A DNA stretch of 64,000 bases from Ignavibacterium sp. (GCF_025998815.1 NZ_AP026678.1:992001-1056000); one strand, 5' to 3'; shown: positions 18,567 to 29,002, counted from the stretch's first letter. The notes: a model not told the origin generated them from the sequence alone. Made by a program: numbers and translations.

Positions 18567-19019
18567 ATGATAGTAGACCATATAGAAAATAAAGACCTTT
18601 ATTCAAATCTTAATCCAAACATCAAAAAAGCTTTGGACTATTTAGCTGAAACCGATTTCAGTGAAACTGAAGCAGGCAAATATGAAATAGATGGTGAAAA
18701 TATTTTTGCTTTAGTTAGTGAGTATAAAACTAAAGACTTATCACAAGGCAAACCCGAATCTCACAAAAATTACATTGATGTTCAGTTCGTTTATTCCGGT
18801 GAAGAGTTTATCGGTTACGCTCCACTTGGCAATCAGAAAATTGTTGAACCTTATAATGAGACAAATGATATTACCTTCTATGATTGTGAGCAATCACTTT
18901 GCCTTATTCAGAAGAAAATGTTTGCGGTTTTCTTCCCTACTGATATTCATATGCCCGGCATTAGAGTTACCAATCCTGTTTTAGTAAAGAAAGTTGTAGT
19001 AAAAGTTAAAGTGATTTAG
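18567..19019 (+). CDS. YhcH/YjgK/YiaL (DUF386) family protein
   Basis: Cupin-like protein of the YhcH family, whose members are often encoded with sialic-acid or uronate catabolism genes and have been proposed to act as sugar anomerases or isomerases. Motifs are MIVDHIENK, SQGKPESHKNYIDVQFVYSGEEFIGYAP and FFPTDIHMPGI; the His in ESHKNYIDVQ, Glu, and His in DIHMPG are the metal ligands expected for the fold. 150 aa is standard. It lies 27 bp after the symporter gene and is probably co-transcribed, so the transporter may carry a related sugar. Confidence 0.88.
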   Translation: MIVDHIENKDLYSNLNPNIKKALDYLAETDFSETEAGKYEIDGENIFALVSEYKTKDLSQGKPESHKNYIDVQFVYSGEEFIGYAPLGNQKIVEPYNETNDITFYDCEQSLCLIQKKMFAVFFPTDIHMPGIRVTNPVLVKKVVVKVKVI

Positions 19020-19029
19020 TTTCAGCAGG

Positions 19030-19061
19030 TTTGAAATAGATTCAAGCAGGATTTATTTTTG
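19030..19061 (+). promoter_or_regulatory. Promoter of the THX gene
   Basis: TTTG at 19030-19033 and TATTTTTG at 19054-19061, spaced by 20 bp, match the Bacteroidota -33/-7 consensus in every defined position. The start codon is 33 bp downstream with AAGGAG at 19085-19090. The -7 box overlaps an imperfect AT-rich palindrome (ATTTATT...AAATAAAT). Confidence 0.6.
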
Positions 19062-19094
19062 CAAATAAATTTTAACTAAATAATAAGGAGATAT

Positions 19095-19211
19095 ATGGGA
19101 AAAGGTGATAGAAGAACCAAGCGTGGAAAAATTTTTCAGGGAACAACAGGAAAATTTCGTCCAAAGAAAAAGAAAAAAGCTACAAAACCCGCTAGTACCG
19201 AGAATAAATAA
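19095..19211 (+). CDS. 30S ribosomal protein THX
   Basis: 38-residue, extremely basic protein beginning [20 protein letters not shown] and continuing into [12 protein letters not shown]. This is the signature of the small ribosomal protein THX (bTHX), which sits in the head of the 30S subunit in Thermus and is widespread in Bacteroidota. The ATG has AAGGAG 4 bp upstream, its own consensus promoter and a hairpin terminator after the stop, so it is a monocistronic gene. Such short genes are easily missed in automated calls. Confidence 0.9.
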   Translation: MGKGDRRTKRGKIFQGTTGKFRPKKKKKATKPASTENK

Positions 19212-19227
19212 TTTTGAACTTAATAAA

Positions 19228-19267
19228 AATGGCTGCGAAGTTTATACTAAGCAGCCATTCGATTTTT
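19228..19267 (+). terminator. Rho-independent-type terminator after THX
   Basis: Perfect 9-bp inverted repeat AATGGCTGC (19228-19236) and GCAGCCATT (19251-19259), then a short T run (GATTTTT). It lies 16 bp after the THX stop and before the convergent peptidase gene. Confidence 0.7.
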
Positions 19268-19308
19268 AAAGAAATTAAATGATCTAATTGCAATAATTCT
19301 TTTAGATT

Positions 19309-21186
19309 CTACTTAATCACCACTTCATTATTATCTCTTTTTGAATCCGGAATTCTGGAACTACCAAGAACAATTTTATTCACACCTTTAACATTATCAA
19401 CACTAATCTTGAATGTTTTATTTCCGGTTTTCCAAACATATGCAGTATAGTAAAGTTCTTTTACTGTCTGATCATCATTCATCAAAGTAACTTTAATCGG
19501 AATCGGGATGTTACCAACTTTTTCAACTTCTAATTTCAAAGTTCCATCTTTCAATTCGTAAGATTTAATTCCAAGATCAGGATGACCAAATTCAAAGAAC
19601 CATGGTTTCCAATACCAGGAAAGATCTTCACCGGCGGCTTCATTGAATGAAAAATAAAAATCCCAGGGAATTGGATGCTTTCCGTTCCATCTTTCCATAT
19701 AAAGATGAAGTGCTTTCAGGAATTTTTCTTTACCTAAAAAATCTCTCAGGAAATCATAAGCAAGCCCGGGTCTCGCATAAGCTGAAACACGATAAGAATA
19801 ACCTGACAGCAAATTTGAAGGTACAATCAAAGGCATTTCCATTTCGTTTCCTGCAACAAATTCAAATCCAAATACATTTCGTTCTCTTGGCATTGCACCT
19901 TCAGTCATTCTCTCCTGAAAATCAAATGGTAACATAACTGCCCAACCTTCATCCATAAAAGCATATTTGCGCTCATTTATTCCCATATAAAAAGGCATAT
20001 ACTGATGTGCAATTTCATGTGAGGTAACACCAACAGTTCCTTCTTTGCTTTGTGAAGAGCCGTTGTTAACTATCATCGGATATTCCATTCCACCTGAGCC
20101 ATTCCAGACTGTGCAACTTGGATATGGAAAGGGTATTGCAGGTAGTTCTTCAGAAAAGTATTTAATTGTTTCTTTTGCATAAAACGCTACATCAACAAAA
20201 TCTTTCGATGATTCTTTATAAGCCGCAGCAATATAGATTCGTTTGTTTGCTGGTGTCAGATAACTAACTGCATCCCATAAATAATGATCACTCATACCGA
20301 AAGCAAAATCAGGTACTTTATCAGCTTTGAATTTAAAGGTATGAGTTTCAGAAGTAGTTTTATATCTGTTTGGATTTTTCAAATCATCTGAAGTAAAAAT
20401 TCTAATTACCTCATCACTCTGTTTGGCTTGTTCATATCTCTTTAAATATTCATTCGATAGAATTTCATCTGGATTTTGCCAAACACCCGTTGACCAAATA
20501 TGGAAACCGTTCGGTACAGTGATATCAACTTCAAAGTTTGAAAAATCATTGTACATTTCTGTGTAACCTGTGTATTCATTATAATCCCATCCATCTATAT
20601 CATCGTAAACAGCCATTTGAGGATACCAATATGCGATAAAGAATGAAGTTGAATCGTAGGTACCCATTCTTGCATAATTAGTTTTTGGGATTTCGAATGA
20701 CCATTCAATCTCAATTTCTGATTTAGATGCCGGTGCAATTTTATCTTTAAGAATTATACGAAGGTTTGTTCCATTGTACTTGAAAATATTTTTGTCATCT
20801 GGATTTAAATTACTCTTGTTGAAACTAAAAGACGAAATTTTAACACCTTCAGTAAGAGCATCTTCTGAAACATTAAAATCTCTCTTCGATGATGGCTTGG
20901 AAATATTCGGATAAAGTCTCATTACAATTTCAGTCAGAGTATCGGGGCTATTGTTATAATAAGTTATGAACTCTCTTCCGGATAAAATTCTTGTTTTTGG
21001 ATTAACGCTTACCTGAATTTTATAATCAGATGAATTCTGCCAATAATTTTTGCCCGGCTTTCCGTCAAAAGATCTTGTTCCTTTCTCGTAAGCTTTTAAA
21101 ACATTTCTTGGAATGTAATAATTGGTTTGTGAAAAAATGCCAGTTGAGAAAAAAAATAGTAAAGTGAAAAGAATTTTTGTTTTCAA
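19309..21186 (-). CDS. Secreted M1-family metallopeptidase (TTG start)
   Basis: Exported zinc aminopeptidase-like enzyme. A signal peptide (KTKILFTLLFFFSTGIFSQ) is followed by the M1 N-terminal beta domain and then the catalytic part: GGMEYPMIV (the GxMEN-like exopeptidase motif with Tyr replacing Asn) and HEIAHQ...DEGWA, giving HExxH-x18-E. The start is read as TTG at 21186: AAGGTG lies 8 bp upstream, and the TTG sits just after the ruvB stop. An ATG at 21285 lies inside ruvB and would precede the signal peptide with 33 unrelated residues. No T9SS sorting domain is seen, so it is probably periplasmic or outer-membrane associated. Confidence 0.88.
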   Translation of the reverse strand: MKTKILFTLLFFFSTGIFSQTNYYIPRNVLKAYEKGTRSFDGKPGKNYWQNSSDYKIQVSVNPKTRILSGREFITYYNNSPDTLTEIVMRLYPNISKPSSKRDFNVSEDALTEGVKISSFSFNKSNLNPDDKNIFKYNGTNLRIILKDKIAPASKSEIEIEWSFEIPKTNYARMGTYDSTSFFIAYWYPQMAVYDDIDGWDYNEYTGYTEMYNDFSNFEVDITVPNGFHIWSTGVWQNPDEILSNEYLKRYEQAKQSDEVIRIFTSDDLKNPNRYKTTSETHTFKFKADKVPDFAFGMSDHYLWDAVSYLTPANKRIYIAAAYKESSKDFVDVAFYAKETIKYFSEELPAIPFPYPSCTVWNGSGGMEYPMIVNNGSSQSKEGTVGVTSHEIAHQYMPFYMGINERKYAFMDEGWAVMLPFDFQERMTEGAMPRERNVFGFEFVAGNEMEMPLIVPSNLLSGYSYRVSAYARPGLAYDFLRDFLGKEKFLKALHLYMERWNGKHPIPWDFYFSFNEAAGEDLSWYWKPWFFEFGHPDLGIKSYELKDGTLKLEVEKVGNIPIPIKVTLMNDDQTVKELYYTAYVWKTGNKTFKISVDNVKGVNKIVLGSSRIPDSKRDNNEVVIK

Positions 21187-21196
21187 TGTTTCACCT

Positions 21197-22228
21197 TTAG
21201 ATGTTATCGAATAATGTATTTGTTGTATTTCCGAATTTACTTCTTCCAAATCTTTTGTAGGCAAGTTGAGTTGCTTCTCTGCCACGCGGAGTTCTTTGAA
21301 TAAATCCCTGCTGAATTAAAAATGGTTCATAAACTTCCTCTATTGTACCAGGGTCTTCATTAACTGCAACAGATAAAGTATTCAATCCAACAGGTCCGCC
21401 ATTATATTTATCGATGATGGCAAGAATAATTTCTTTATCCATTTCGTCAAGACCATATTCATCCACTTCCAAAGCGGCTAAAGCTTTTTTGGATATTTCG
21501 ATGTCAACTGATTTTTTGTTTTCGAAATCAGCAAAATCACGGGTTCTTCTTAACAATCTGTTTGCAATTCTTGGTGTTCCTCTCGATCTCTTTGCTATTT
21601 CAGCAGCAGCATCTTCATCAATTTTAAGATTAAGAATTTTCGCTGACCTTTGAATAATTATCTTAAGTGTTTCATTAGCATAATAATCCAATCTGAATTT
21701 AATGCCGAATCTGTCACGTAACGGAGATGTAAGCATGCCTGCTCTTGTTGTTGCACCAACTAAAGTGTATTTAGGCAAACTGATCTGAACGGTTCTGGCA
21801 TTCGGACCGCTATCTATCATAATATCAAGTTTATAGTCTTCCATTGCTGAGTAAAGATATTCTTCAACAACAGGGCTAAGCCGATGAATTTCATCAATGA
21901 ATAAAACTGAATGCTCCTCGAGATTAGTTAATATGCCTGCCAGATCTCCTGGTTTTTCGAGAACTGGTCCTGAAGTTATTTTGAGTTTTACTCCGAGTTC
22001 ATTTGCGATTATATGTGCAAGAGTAGTTTTACCAAGTCCAGGTGGACCAGTGAGCAAAACATGATCCAATGCCTCTCCCCTTTTTTTGGCAGCTGAAATA
22101 AATACATTAAGATTTTCAGTAATCTTTTCCTGCCCACCAAAATCAGTAAGAAACTGTGGACGCAGATTCTGTTCAAACTTTTTGTCTTCTTCAGTTGGTT
22201 CCGGATTAGTGTTTGCAGATTTTCTCAT
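21197..22228 (-). CDS. ruvB: Holliday junction branch migration ATPase RuvB
   Basis: AAA+ motor that drives RuvAB branch migration. Walker A GPPGLGKT, Walker [12 protein letters not shown], sensor [21 protein letters not shown] with the arginine finger, and the C-terminal winged helix ([20 protein letters not shown]) are all present. 343 aa is standard. ruvA and ruvC are not in the window. It starts 1 bp before the membrane acyltransferase stop. Confidence 0.97.
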   Translation of the reverse strand: MRKSANTNPEPTEEDKKFEQNLRPQFLTDFGGQEKITENLNVFISAAKKRGEALDHVLLTGPPGLGKTTLAHIIANELGVKLKITSGPVLEKPGDLAGILTNLEEHSVLFIDEIHRLSPVVEEYLYSAMEDYKLDIMIDSGPNARTVQISLPKYTLVGATTRAGMLTSPLRDRFGIKFRLDYYANETLKIIIQRSAKILNLKIDEDAAAEIAKRSRGTPRIANRLLRRTRDFADFENKKSVDIEISKKALAALEVDEYGLDEMDKEIILAIIDKYNGGPVGLNTLSVAVNEDPGTIEEVYEPFLIQQGFIQRTPRGREATQLAYKRFGRSKFGNTTNTLFDNI

Positions 22229-22229
22229 A

Positions 22230-23324
22230 TCAGGTTACAAGTTGCTTATTTCTGATTTTTAATTTGTTAAGAATGTAAACCATAAAAGTCATCAGAGTTA
22301 TCATTATTAGTGCTATAAATATTGTGTAAGTCGCTGCAAGCGAATTTCCCCATAAGTTAAATAATCCCGGATTCCAAGCACTTCCATAAATGATCATTAA
22401 ATGAACAACATAAATTAACAATGTATTTCTTCCGATTAAAATTATTATTCTTGGGATAGAATTAATTGATTGCGAGATGTAAGAAACAATTCCGGTAAGA
22501 ATTAATACAAATCCAACTCTGAAAATTATTGTGTCATAAGTATAAGAATCAGAATAATTTGATATTGATTTTCCTAAGTTCAACATCATATAAATAATGG
22601 AAATAAGGATTAGAAGTATTCCAATTAAAACGAGTCTTATACTGAATTTATTTGTTTTAAAGACCAATGGATTTCTTGCAAGATAACTTCCTAATATACC
22701 ACCAAGAATTACATAGCCAGCCCAGGGAAACAGAGGGAATAACGAACCATTTCCTGCGTAAAAATAGTTTGCTATCGGCTGAGGAAAATATCTTAGCCAA
22801 TCAATTTTTGCAAAGAACGGTGATGGAATTATGAAAGCAAGTCCGATTAAAAGAAATGTAATAGTATCTCCGAGTTTTAATTTCTCAGAAATAAATGCTG
22901 ATATCATCAGGAATAAAAGTCCAAAACCTATAAGTTGTAAGACATCAACAGCAAAGAAAATATCCAGCTGTTGCCTAGTAACATTGGAGAAATCAAATAT
23001 TTTGTAAGTTGGATAACGAAGTAAATATCCCAGAAAAACTAAAAGTAAAAATCTTTTTAGACCTTTTTTAACGCGAGGATTTTTTTCAAAAGGCTCATCA
23101 ACCAACCTGAATAAATAAGTGAATACAGTGCCTGATGTGAACATAAAGATTGGAGCAGTCATCCCTCTCATAAAATTCCAAACTGCATAAACCGGATAAT
23201 CAAGTAATCTGTAATCTGGTGCAAGCAAAGCATCAACAGTGTGACCTTGAACCATTTGAAGAACAGCAAATGCTCTCATCAAATCAATAAAGATGATCCT
23301 ATGCTTTTTATCTGTCTGCGTCAT
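22230..23324 (-). CDS. Multipass membrane acyltransferase-like protein (heparan-alpha-glucosaminide N-acetyltransferase/OpgC type)
   Basis: Integral membrane protein with about ten helices. The first segment, [25 protein letters not shown], carries the DxxRxxA...GH pattern of the heparan-alpha-glucosaminide N-acetyltransferase (DUF1624) and acyltransferase-3 superfamilies, with the His as likely catalytic residue. The pattern [11 protein letters not shown] follows in the next helix, as in those families. It would move acetyl or acyl groups onto an extracytoplasmic glycan or lipid. Substrate unknown. It lies directly upstream of ruvB on the same strand. Confidence 0.75.
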   Translation of the reverse strand: MTQTDKKHRIIFIDLMRAFAVLQMVQGHTVDALLAPDYRLLDYPVYAVWNFMRGMTAPIFMFTSGTVFTYLFRLVDEPFEKNPRVKKGLKRFLLLVFLGYLLRYPTYKIFDFSNVTRQQLDIFFAVDVLQLIGFGLLFLMISAFISEKLKLGDTITFLLIGLAFIIPSPFFAKIDWLRYFPQPIANYFYAGNGSLFPLFPWAGYVILGGILGSYLARNPLVFKTNKFSIRLVLIGILLILISIIYMMLNLGKSISNYSDSYTYDTIIFRVGFVLILTGIVSYISQSINSIPRIIILIGRNTLLIYVVHLMIIYGSAWNPGLFNLWGNSLAATYTIFIALIMITLMTFMVYILNKLKIRNKQLVT

Positions 23325-23370
23325 CTTAATATTATTAAAAAGTGTGTTAAAGATAAGAATAGTGTTTAAT

Positions 23371-23400
23371 AAAGAAAAAGCCCCGCTAAAAAGCGAGGCT
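23371..23400 (-). terminator. Terminator of dnaK
   Basis: Near-perfect 9-bp stem AGCCCCGCT (23379-23387) / AGCGAGGCT (23392-23400) with one mismatch and a 4-base loop. Read on the minus strand it is followed by CTTTTTCTTT, so it fits a terminator for dnaK, whose stop is 24 bp upstream of it. Confidence 0.7.
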
Positions 23401-23423
23401 TGTGTTAATGAAAAGTTTTAAGA

Positions 23424-25343
23424 TTATTTTTTATCGTCATCAACAACTTCGTATGAAGCATCCTGAACATTATCTTTTCCATCTCCGGATTGAGTTGAAC
23501 CAGATTGTTGTCCTGCTGCTTGTTCGTGCGGGGTTTGTGCACCTGCCTGAGAATAAATCTTTTGAGATATTTCATTCCATGCTTTTGTTAATGAATCAGT
23601 TGCAGATTTTATCTGCTCTGTATTATTGGTTGACAAAGCATCTTCTACTTTCTTAATCTCAGCTTCAATTCTTGATTTCATATCCGGAGTAAGTTTATCC
23701 TTCAGTTCTTCAAGTTGTTTTTTGGTCTGGAATACTAAAGTATCTGCTGTATTCTTAACTTCAGCAGCTTCTTTCTTTCTTTTATCTTCAGCAGCATGTT
23801 CCTGAGCTTCCCGTTTCATCTTTTCTATTTCTTCTTTACTTAAACCGCTTGAAGATGTTATTCTTATACTTTGTTCTTTACCAGTAGCTTTATCCTTAGC
23901 ACTCACATGTAAAATTCCGTTAGCATCAATGTCAAAAGTAACTTCAATCTGCGGAACACCACGAGGTGCTGGTGGAATTCCATCAAGATGAAACTTACCT
24001 AATGTTCTGTTATCTGCAGCCATTGGTCTTTCACCCTGCAGAACATGAATTTCAACTGATGGCTGATTATCAGATGCAGTAGAGAATATTTCACTCTTTC
24101 TTGTTGGAATTGTAGTGTTTGCCGGAATCAAAGTAGTCATTACACCACCAAGAGTTTCAATACCAAGTGAAAGTGGAGTAACATCAAGTAATAATACATC
24201 TTTAACATCTCCGGCAAGAACTCCACCTTGTATTGCTGCACCAATTGCTACAACTTCATCAGGATTTACACCTTTATGTGGCTCTTTGCCAAAAATTTTC
24301 TTTACAAGTTCCTGAACCATCGGAATTCTTGTAGAACCACCAACTAATATTACTTCATCAATCTGTGATGCAGTTACGCCAGCATCTTTCATTGCCTGTT
24401 CACAAGGTATTCTTGTTTTCTCAACCAAATCATGAATTAACTGTTCAAATTTTGAACGGGTTAATGTTATATTCAAATGTTTAGGGCCATCCTGAGTTGC
24501 AGTAATGAATGGTAAATTAACATCAGTCTGCATTGAAGAAGACAATTCAATCTTTGCTTTTTCTGCAGCTTCTTTAAGACGCTGTAATGCCATTGGGTCT
24601 TTTCTTAAATCAATTCCTTCCATTCGTTTGAATTCATCAGCAAGATAATCAATTAATCTCTGGTCAAAATCATCACCGCCAAGATGTGTATCTCCATTTG
24701 TTGATTTAACTTCAAAAACACCTTCACCTAACTGAAGAATTGAAATATCAAATGTACCACCACCAAGGTCATAAACAGCAACAATCTGGTCTTTATGTTT
24801 TTTATCAAGACCATAAGCAAGAGCTGCTGCTGTGGGTTCGTTAATAATTCTTCTTACTGTAAGTCCTGCAATTTCTCCGGCATCTTTTGTAGCTTGTCTT
24901 TGTGCATCATTAAAATATGCTGGAACAGTTATAACAGCTTCAGTTACTTCCTGACCAAGATAATCTTCAGCAGTCTTTTTCATCTTTTGAAGAATCATTG
25001 CTGAAATTTCCGGCGGAGAGTATAATCTGTCACCAATTTTAACTCTTACAGTATTATTTTCACCACGAACAACTTCATAAGGAACTTCACTTCTTTCTCT
25101 GTCAACTTCATCATAAAATCTTCCCATAAATCTTTTAATAGAGAAGATTGTATTCTTTGGATTTGTTATCGCTTGTCTTTTGGCGGGCATTCCAACCAAT
25201 CGCTCGCCAGTTTTAGTAAAAGCAACCACCGACGGTGTTGTTCTTCCACCTTCGGAATTTGGGATAACGACCGGTTCATTACCTTCCATTACAGCAACGC
25301 AAGAGTTTGTAGTACCGAGGTCAATTCCTATTATTTTTCCCAT
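23424..25343 (-). CDS. dnaK: Molecular chaperone DnaK (Hsp70)
   Basis: ATP-dependent chaperone. It starts [21 protein letters not shown], has the phosphate-2 and adenosine motifs ([33 protein letters not shown]), the conserved linker [19 protein letters not shown], the substrate domain, and a C-terminal lid ending in a Gln/Gly-rich tail with YEVVDDDKK. The ATG at 25343 with AAAGGAG upstream is the family start; a longer frame from 25409 adds 22 non-conserved residues. dnaJ and grpE are not adjacent, so the gene stands alone here. Confidence 0.98.
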   Translation of the reverse strand: MGKIIGIDLGTTNSCVAVMEGNEPVVIPNSEGGRTTPSVVAFTKTGERLVGMPAKRQAITNPKNTIFSIKRFMGRFYDEVDRERSEVPYEVVRGENNTVRVKIGDRLYSPPEISAMILQKMKKTAEDYLGQEVTEAVITVPAYFNDAQRQATKDAGEIAGLTVRRIINEPTAAALAYGLDKKHKDQIVAVYDLGGGTFDISILQLGEGVFEVKSTNGDTHLGGDDFDQRLIDYLADEFKRMEGIDLRKDPMALQRLKEAAEKAKIELSSSMQTDVNLPFITATQDGPKHLNITLTRSKFEQLIHDLVEKTRIPCEQAMKDAGVTASQIDEVILVGGSTRIPMVQELVKKIFGKEPHKGVNPDEVVAIGAAIQGGVLAGDVKDVLLLDVTPLSLGIETLGGVMTTLIPANTTIPTRKSEIFSTASDNQPSVEIHVLQGERPMAADNRTLGKFHLDGIPPAPRGVPQIEVTFDIDANGILHVSAKDKATGKEQSIRITSSSGLSKEEIEKMKREAQEHAAEDKRKKEAAEVKNTADTLVFQTKKQLEELKDKLTPDMKSRIEAEIKKVEDALSTNNTEQIKSATDSLTKAWNEISQKIYSQAGAQTPHEQAAGQQSGSTQSGDGKDNVQDASYEVVDDDKK

Positions 25344-25500
25344 TATTATTTCTCCTTTCTTAAAGAAATTTTCAAAATTTTGTTTATAAAACTCGATTTT
25401 CTTATCCAATCATCTTGCCAATAAAAAGCTTGAATTTGTGCAAAAAATGCGGTTTTTAAAATCGAGTAAAGTAACCAATTTAGTAAATTTGTCAGCTCAT

Positions 25501-25547
25501 TCTGAATTTTCGTCAGATAATATTGATTACTGTCAAATATACTGACA
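25501..25547. promoter_or_regulatory. Candidate operator region between dnaK and birA
   Basis: A 19-bp palindrome CTGTCAAATATACTGACAG at 25530-25547 has perfect 6-bp arms. Two further half-site-like TGTCAG/GTCAGA copies lie at about 25490 and 25511, at roughly 20-bp spacing. The region separates divergent dnaK and birA. It does not match the CIRCE element. A repressor or activator site is possible; no protein can be named. Confidence 0.35.
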
Positions 25548-25593
25548 GATATTGAATATTTGAGTATTTTTACAAATAATTTTTGGAGGTTTT

Positions 25594-26367
25594 GTGTTTG
25601 AGATAGAAAATTTTGACTTAAAGCTGAATACCGATTTCATTGGTAGAAATTTTATTTATGTCGAAGAGATTGATTCAACAAATACTTTTCTTCTGGATAG
25701 AAGAAATGGAGTTAATGAATCAGGAACAGTTGTGCTGGCAGAAAAACAAACCAAAGGAAGAGGCAGAAAGGATAGAGTTTGGTATAGTTCAAAAGAACAA
25801 AACCTGACCTTCTCAATTTTACTTTGTAAGGATTATAAACTTTTCAATCATTTAAATCTTATAAATTTTTCTGCTTCGCTTGCAGTTGCGAATTCAATCG
25901 AAAACTTATATCAACTTCGCACTGAGTTAAAGTGGCCTAATGATGTTCTGATAAATAAGAAAAAAACCTGCGGCATTTTGCTCGAATCATCATCTCAGGG
26001 AAATAAAATTGATAGGGTTGTTGTTGGAATCGGAGTGAATGTAAATCAATCAATGTTTCAGGGGCAATTTAATTTTCCTCCCACTTCAATAAGAATTGAG
26101 CTTGGGCGCGAAGTTGAAAGAGAAAAACTTCTGGCAGAAATCTTAAATAATTTTGAATTTTATCTGAATAAAATTTCAACTGAATCGAATTACATCACTC
26201 GTGAATGGAAAGAAAAGTGTAGAATGATTGGCGAAAAAATTTATGTGAAAGAAGGTGATGTAATTAAAAATGGTATTTTTGATGATATTGACGAAGAAGG
26301 ATTTCTTTTACTCAGAACTAAAGATGGAATAGAAAAAATAACTATTGGTGATGTCAGCATCGTCTGA
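25594..26367 (+). CDS. birA: Biotin--[acetyl-CoA-carboxylase] ligase (no HTH domain)
   Basis: Attaches biotin to the BCCP subunit of acetyl-CoA carboxylase via biotinyl-AMP. The KGRGRKDRVWYSS loop, LKWPNDVLIN, KTCGILLES and VVVGIGVNVNQ are the ligase hallmarks, and a short SH3-like C-terminal domain follows. At 257 aa it lacks the N-terminal DNA-binding domain of E. coli BirA, so it is not expected to be a repressor. The start is GTG at 25594 with a strong GGAGG at 25585-25589. It is convergent with accD, a partner in the same pathway. Confidence 0.94.
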   Translation: MFEIENFDLKLNTDFIGRNFIYVEEIDSTNTFLLDRRNGVNESGTVVLAEKQTKGRGRKDRVWYSSKEQNLTFSILLCKDYKLFNHLNLINFSASLAVANSIENLYQLRTELKWPNDVLINKKKTCGILLESSSQGNKIDRVVVGIGVNVNQSMFQGQFNFPPTSIRIELGREVEREKLLAEILNNFEFYLNKISTESNYITREWKEKCRMIGEKIYVKEGDVIKNGIFDDIDEEGFLLLRTKDGIEKITIGDVSIV

Positions 26368-26377
26368 TATCACTTCT

Positions 26378-27217
26378 TTATGCAAGTAAATCCAGCACTC
26401 TTATCAGATTAGCTCTAAGATCTTTTCTGTGAGATATAAAATCTATAAATCCCTTCTCAAGCAGAAATTCTGATCGTTGAAAACCTTCGGGCAAATCTTT
26501 TCCGATTGTTTGTTTTATAACTCGAGGACCAGCAAAGCCGATTAAAGCTTTTGGCTCAGCAATATGAATATCTCCAAGCATAGCATAACTCGCAGTAGTT
26601 CCACCCGTAGTTGGGTCAGTCAATATGGAAATATAAGGAATTCCGGCTTCGGCGAGTTTGGTTAACCTGGCACTTACCTTTGCAAGCTGCATAAGTGAAT
26701 ATGCGCCCTCCATCATTCTTGCACCACCACTGCGGGAAATTATTATTGTCGGAAGTTTATCTTTATACGCTTTGTCAATCAATCTGGCTAACTTCTCCCC
26801 AACTACAGAGCCCATACTTCCACCAATGAATTCAAAGTCCATACAACCAAGTGCTACATCTCTTCCCTCAATCTTTCCTGTTCCTGTTCTAACAGCATCA
26901 TAAAGATCAAGTTTTTTAATTGCCTCAGCAATTCTTTCTGTGTACTTTTTGGTATCCTTAAATTCGAGAGGATCTGCTGAGCGCATTTTTTTGTCCATTT
27001 CTTTAAATGAATTTTTATCTAAAAGAAATGAAATGTACTCTTTACTACCAATACGCCAATGATAATCACACTTGAGACAAGTCCACAGATTTAATTCAAG
27101 TTGTTTTCTATGGATTATTTCACCACAAGATGGACACTTTTCCCAAAGTCCATCAGGCAACTCACGCTTTTGAGTGTCAGGGGCTATATTCTGTTTTGAT
27201 CTTCTAAACCAAGGCAT
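26378..27217 (-). CDS. accD: Acetyl-CoA carboxylase carboxyltransferase subunit beta AccD
   Basis: Catalyses transfer of CO2 from carboxybiotin to acetyl-CoA together with AccA. The N-terminal zinc ribbon is intact (Cys28, Cys31, Cys47, Cys50), and the crotonase-fold core shows [37 protein letters not shown] and [13 protein letters not shown]. 279 aa is standard. It follows the DUF1573 gene by 1 bp as the last gene of the run that begins at sprA. accA is not in the window. Confidence 0.97.
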   Translation of the reverse strand: MPWFRRSKQNIAPDTQKRELPDGLWEKCPSCGEIIHRKQLELNLWTCLKCDYHWRIGSKEYISFLLDKNSFKEMDKKMRSADPLEFKDTKKYTERIAEAIKKLDLYDAVRTGTGKIEGRDVALGCMDFEFIGGSMGSVVGEKLARLIDKAYKDKLPTIIISRSGGARMMEGAYSLMQLAKVSARLTKLAEAGIPYISILTDPTTGGTTASYAMLGDIHIAEPKALIGFAGPRVIKQTIGKDLPEGFQRSEFLLEKGFIDFISHRKDLRANLIRVLDLLA

Positions 27218-27218
27218 A

Positions 27219-27935
27219 TTAGTTTTTTAGAACCTCTGCATAAATTGTTATTACTTTTGTAGATTGCTCGCTATCATTCGACATAATTGAAATTGTTCTG
27301 CTCATCTTGCCTTGTCTTCCTTTTGTATCAAGGTCAACTTTCAAAGTTCCCTTCTCACCTGGTTTTAATTCTGAACTGCTAACAAGTGCAGCAGTACATC
27401 CACATGAGGTTCTTACATCTTTTATATTTAGGATATCGGTACCTTTGTTAACTAATTCAAAAGTATGGGACACTGTTGTACCTTCTTTAACCTGCCCAAA
27501 GTTAAACTGACTTTCAGGTAAATATAAAAGGGCTCCGGAAGGTTTATCTTTATTTTCATCCACCAGAATATTGCAACGGATTACAAAGTTTATATCGCTT
27601 TTCTCAGGATCATTTGTAATTACTCTAACAGTCTTGATTTGTGCACCTTTTCTCCCTTTAGAGTTGAATGTAACTTTGATCGTTGTTGTTTCACCCGGCT
27701 TTAATTCTTTTTTATCGGGTTGAGCAGCAGTGCATCCACAGGAAGCACGAACATCAATTATCTTTAAAACATCTCCACCATTGTTCATTATTTTGAAATC
27801 GTAAGAAACGACATCACCTTGTTTTATATCGCCAAAATTATATTCGGTTATTTGTGCACTGGCTTTTGGTCCAACAAGTTGTGCAAATACACTAATGGAT
27901 AGAATAAGAGTCAAAGAAAATATTTTTTTAACCAT
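27219..27935 (-). CDS. Secreted protein with two DUF1573 domains
   Basis: Exported protein with a signal peptide ([19 protein letters not shown]) and two copies of an Ig-like DUF1573 domain. Each has the pattern [16 protein letters not shown]...[19 protein letters not shown]...[12 protein letters not shown]; the second is [16 protein letters not shown]...[10 protein letters not shown]...[11 protein letters not shown]. The duplicated SCGCTA motif is characteristic. Its role is unknown in general; it is common in Bacteroidota periplasm. It overlaps tsaB by 8 bp and precedes accD by 1 bp. Confidence 0.9.
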   Translation of the reverse strand: MVKKIFSLTLILSISVFAQLVGPKASAQITEYNFGDIKQGDVVSYDFKIMNNGGDVLKIIDVRASCGCTAAQPDKKELKPGETTTIKVTFNSKGRKGAQIKTVRVITNDPEKSDINFVIRCNILVDENKDKPSGALLYLPESQFNFGQVKEGTTVSHTFELVNKGTDILNIKDVRTSCGCTAALVSSSELKPGEKGTLKVDLDTKGRQGKMSRTISIMSNDSEQSTKVITIYAEVLKN

Positions 27936-28611
27936 TTTTCTTAACCTCCTTCACAATAAAATCTTTAATGTAATTTGGTTCAAGGAAATCAAAGTCATTG
28001 ATAATTTTTGTCTTTCCGAATTTTAAAGCCCACAAACCAATTACTTCAGGTTCGGGTGAAATTATTTTATTCGGGTTAGAAGAAATATTACCAAATAACA
28101 ATTCACCATCATTTATTTTGACATCAGTAATTGGTAATATTTTTAATTCCTCTTCAAATATATAATTATTGTTTTTAACATGAAACTTTGCAAAGTATGC
28201 CTCATCACGGTTTGCTTTATTCGCAATAATGAACCTCTGTCCATCAGGAAGAATTTGTGAAAGATGAAATGCAAGTGCTTCGAAAGTGGGAACAGGAATA
28301 ATTGGAATTTTTATTCCTGCTGCAATCCCTTTTGCCGCAGCCATTCCGATTCGAAGTCCGGTAAACGAACCTGGTCCTGCAGATACAGCGACTGATTTAA
28401 TTTCATTTAGTTTGATGCTTGAATTATCTCTGAGCGTTTCAATAAGCTCAAATAATTTTTCGGAATGTGAATGAGGCAGAAAAATCTTGGCCGAGTAATA
28501 CTCAGTTTCGTTCAAAAGAAAGGAAACACCACATAATTTTTCTGATGTTTCAATTGAAAGTAATGGCAGAATATCAACTGAACTTGAAGAATCTGAATTT
28601 TCTTTGTTCAT
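27928..28611 (-). CDS. tsaB: tRNA threonylcarbamoyladenosine biosynthesis protein TsaB
   Basis: Partner of TsaD in forming t6A37 on ANN-reading tRNAs. LLSIETSEKLCGVSFLL, VAVSAGPGSFTGLRIGMAAAKGIA and IPIIPVPTFEALAF are typical TsaB blocks. The protein starts about 20 residues before the conserved part; the ATG at 28611 is chosen over one at 28626, but both begin inside tsaE, which they overlap by 38 or 53 bp. 227 aa is normal. tsaE is immediately upstream; tsaD is not in the window. Confidence 0.93.
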   Translation of the reverse strand: MNKENSDSSSSVDILPLLSIETSEKLCGVSFLLNETEYYSAKIFLPHSHSEKLFELIETLRDNSSIKLNEIKSVAVSAGPGSFTGLRIGMAAAKGIAAGIKIPIIPVPTFEALAFHLSQILPDGQRFIIANKANRDEAYFAKFHVKNNNYIFEEELKILPITDVKINDGELLFGNISSNPNKIISPEPEVIGLWALKFGKTKIINDFDFLEPNYIKDFIVKEVKKNG

Positions 28612-29002
28612 TTCCTGTTGCTTCAATTTTTATTTCAAATCTTTTTTTCGGTAATACATTTTGAAACAATTCACCCCATTCGATGAATGTAATTGCTTCA
28701 TTATCAGCAAGATAATCTTCCAGCCCAATATCGTGTAACTCAGCTTCTTTATTAATTCTGTAAAAATCGAAGTGATAAATTCTTAAATCCCCTTCATATT
28801 CATTAACGAGTGCGAATGTTGGACTGTTTGCGTTATGAATTCCTAATGCTTCAGTAATTTTTTTTATGAAAAATGTTTTACCTGTTCCAAGCTCACCATT
28901 CAAAACTACAACATCACCCGATTTAAGTTCTGTTAGAAATTCCAGAGCAAGTTGCCTGGTCTCTTCTTCAGAATTGCTGATTCGCTCACAAGGAAAATCC
29001 AT
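28574..29002 (-). CDS. tsaE: tRNA threonylcarbamoyladenosine biosynthesis ATPase TsaE
   Basis: Small P-loop ATPase required with TsaB and TsaD for t6A synthesis. Walker A is GELGTGKTFFIKK, followed by SPTFALVNEYEG and the HFDFYRI and FIEWGE motifs that define the family. 142 aa is normal. The start is 1 bp from the porX stop on the same strand and the 3' end overlaps tsaB. Confidence 0.95.
   Translation of the reverse strand: MDFPCERISNSEEETRQLALEFLTELKSGDVVVLNGELGTGKTFFIKKITEALGIHNANSPTFALVNEYEGDLRIYHFDFYRINKEAELHDIGLEDYLADNEAITFIEWGELFQNVLPKKRFEIKIEATGNEQRKFRFFKFS

Noticed and set aside
25344-25593. CIRCE element for HrcA control of dnaK
   Set aside because: No TTAGCACTC-N9-GAGTGCTAA or close variant found in the interval.
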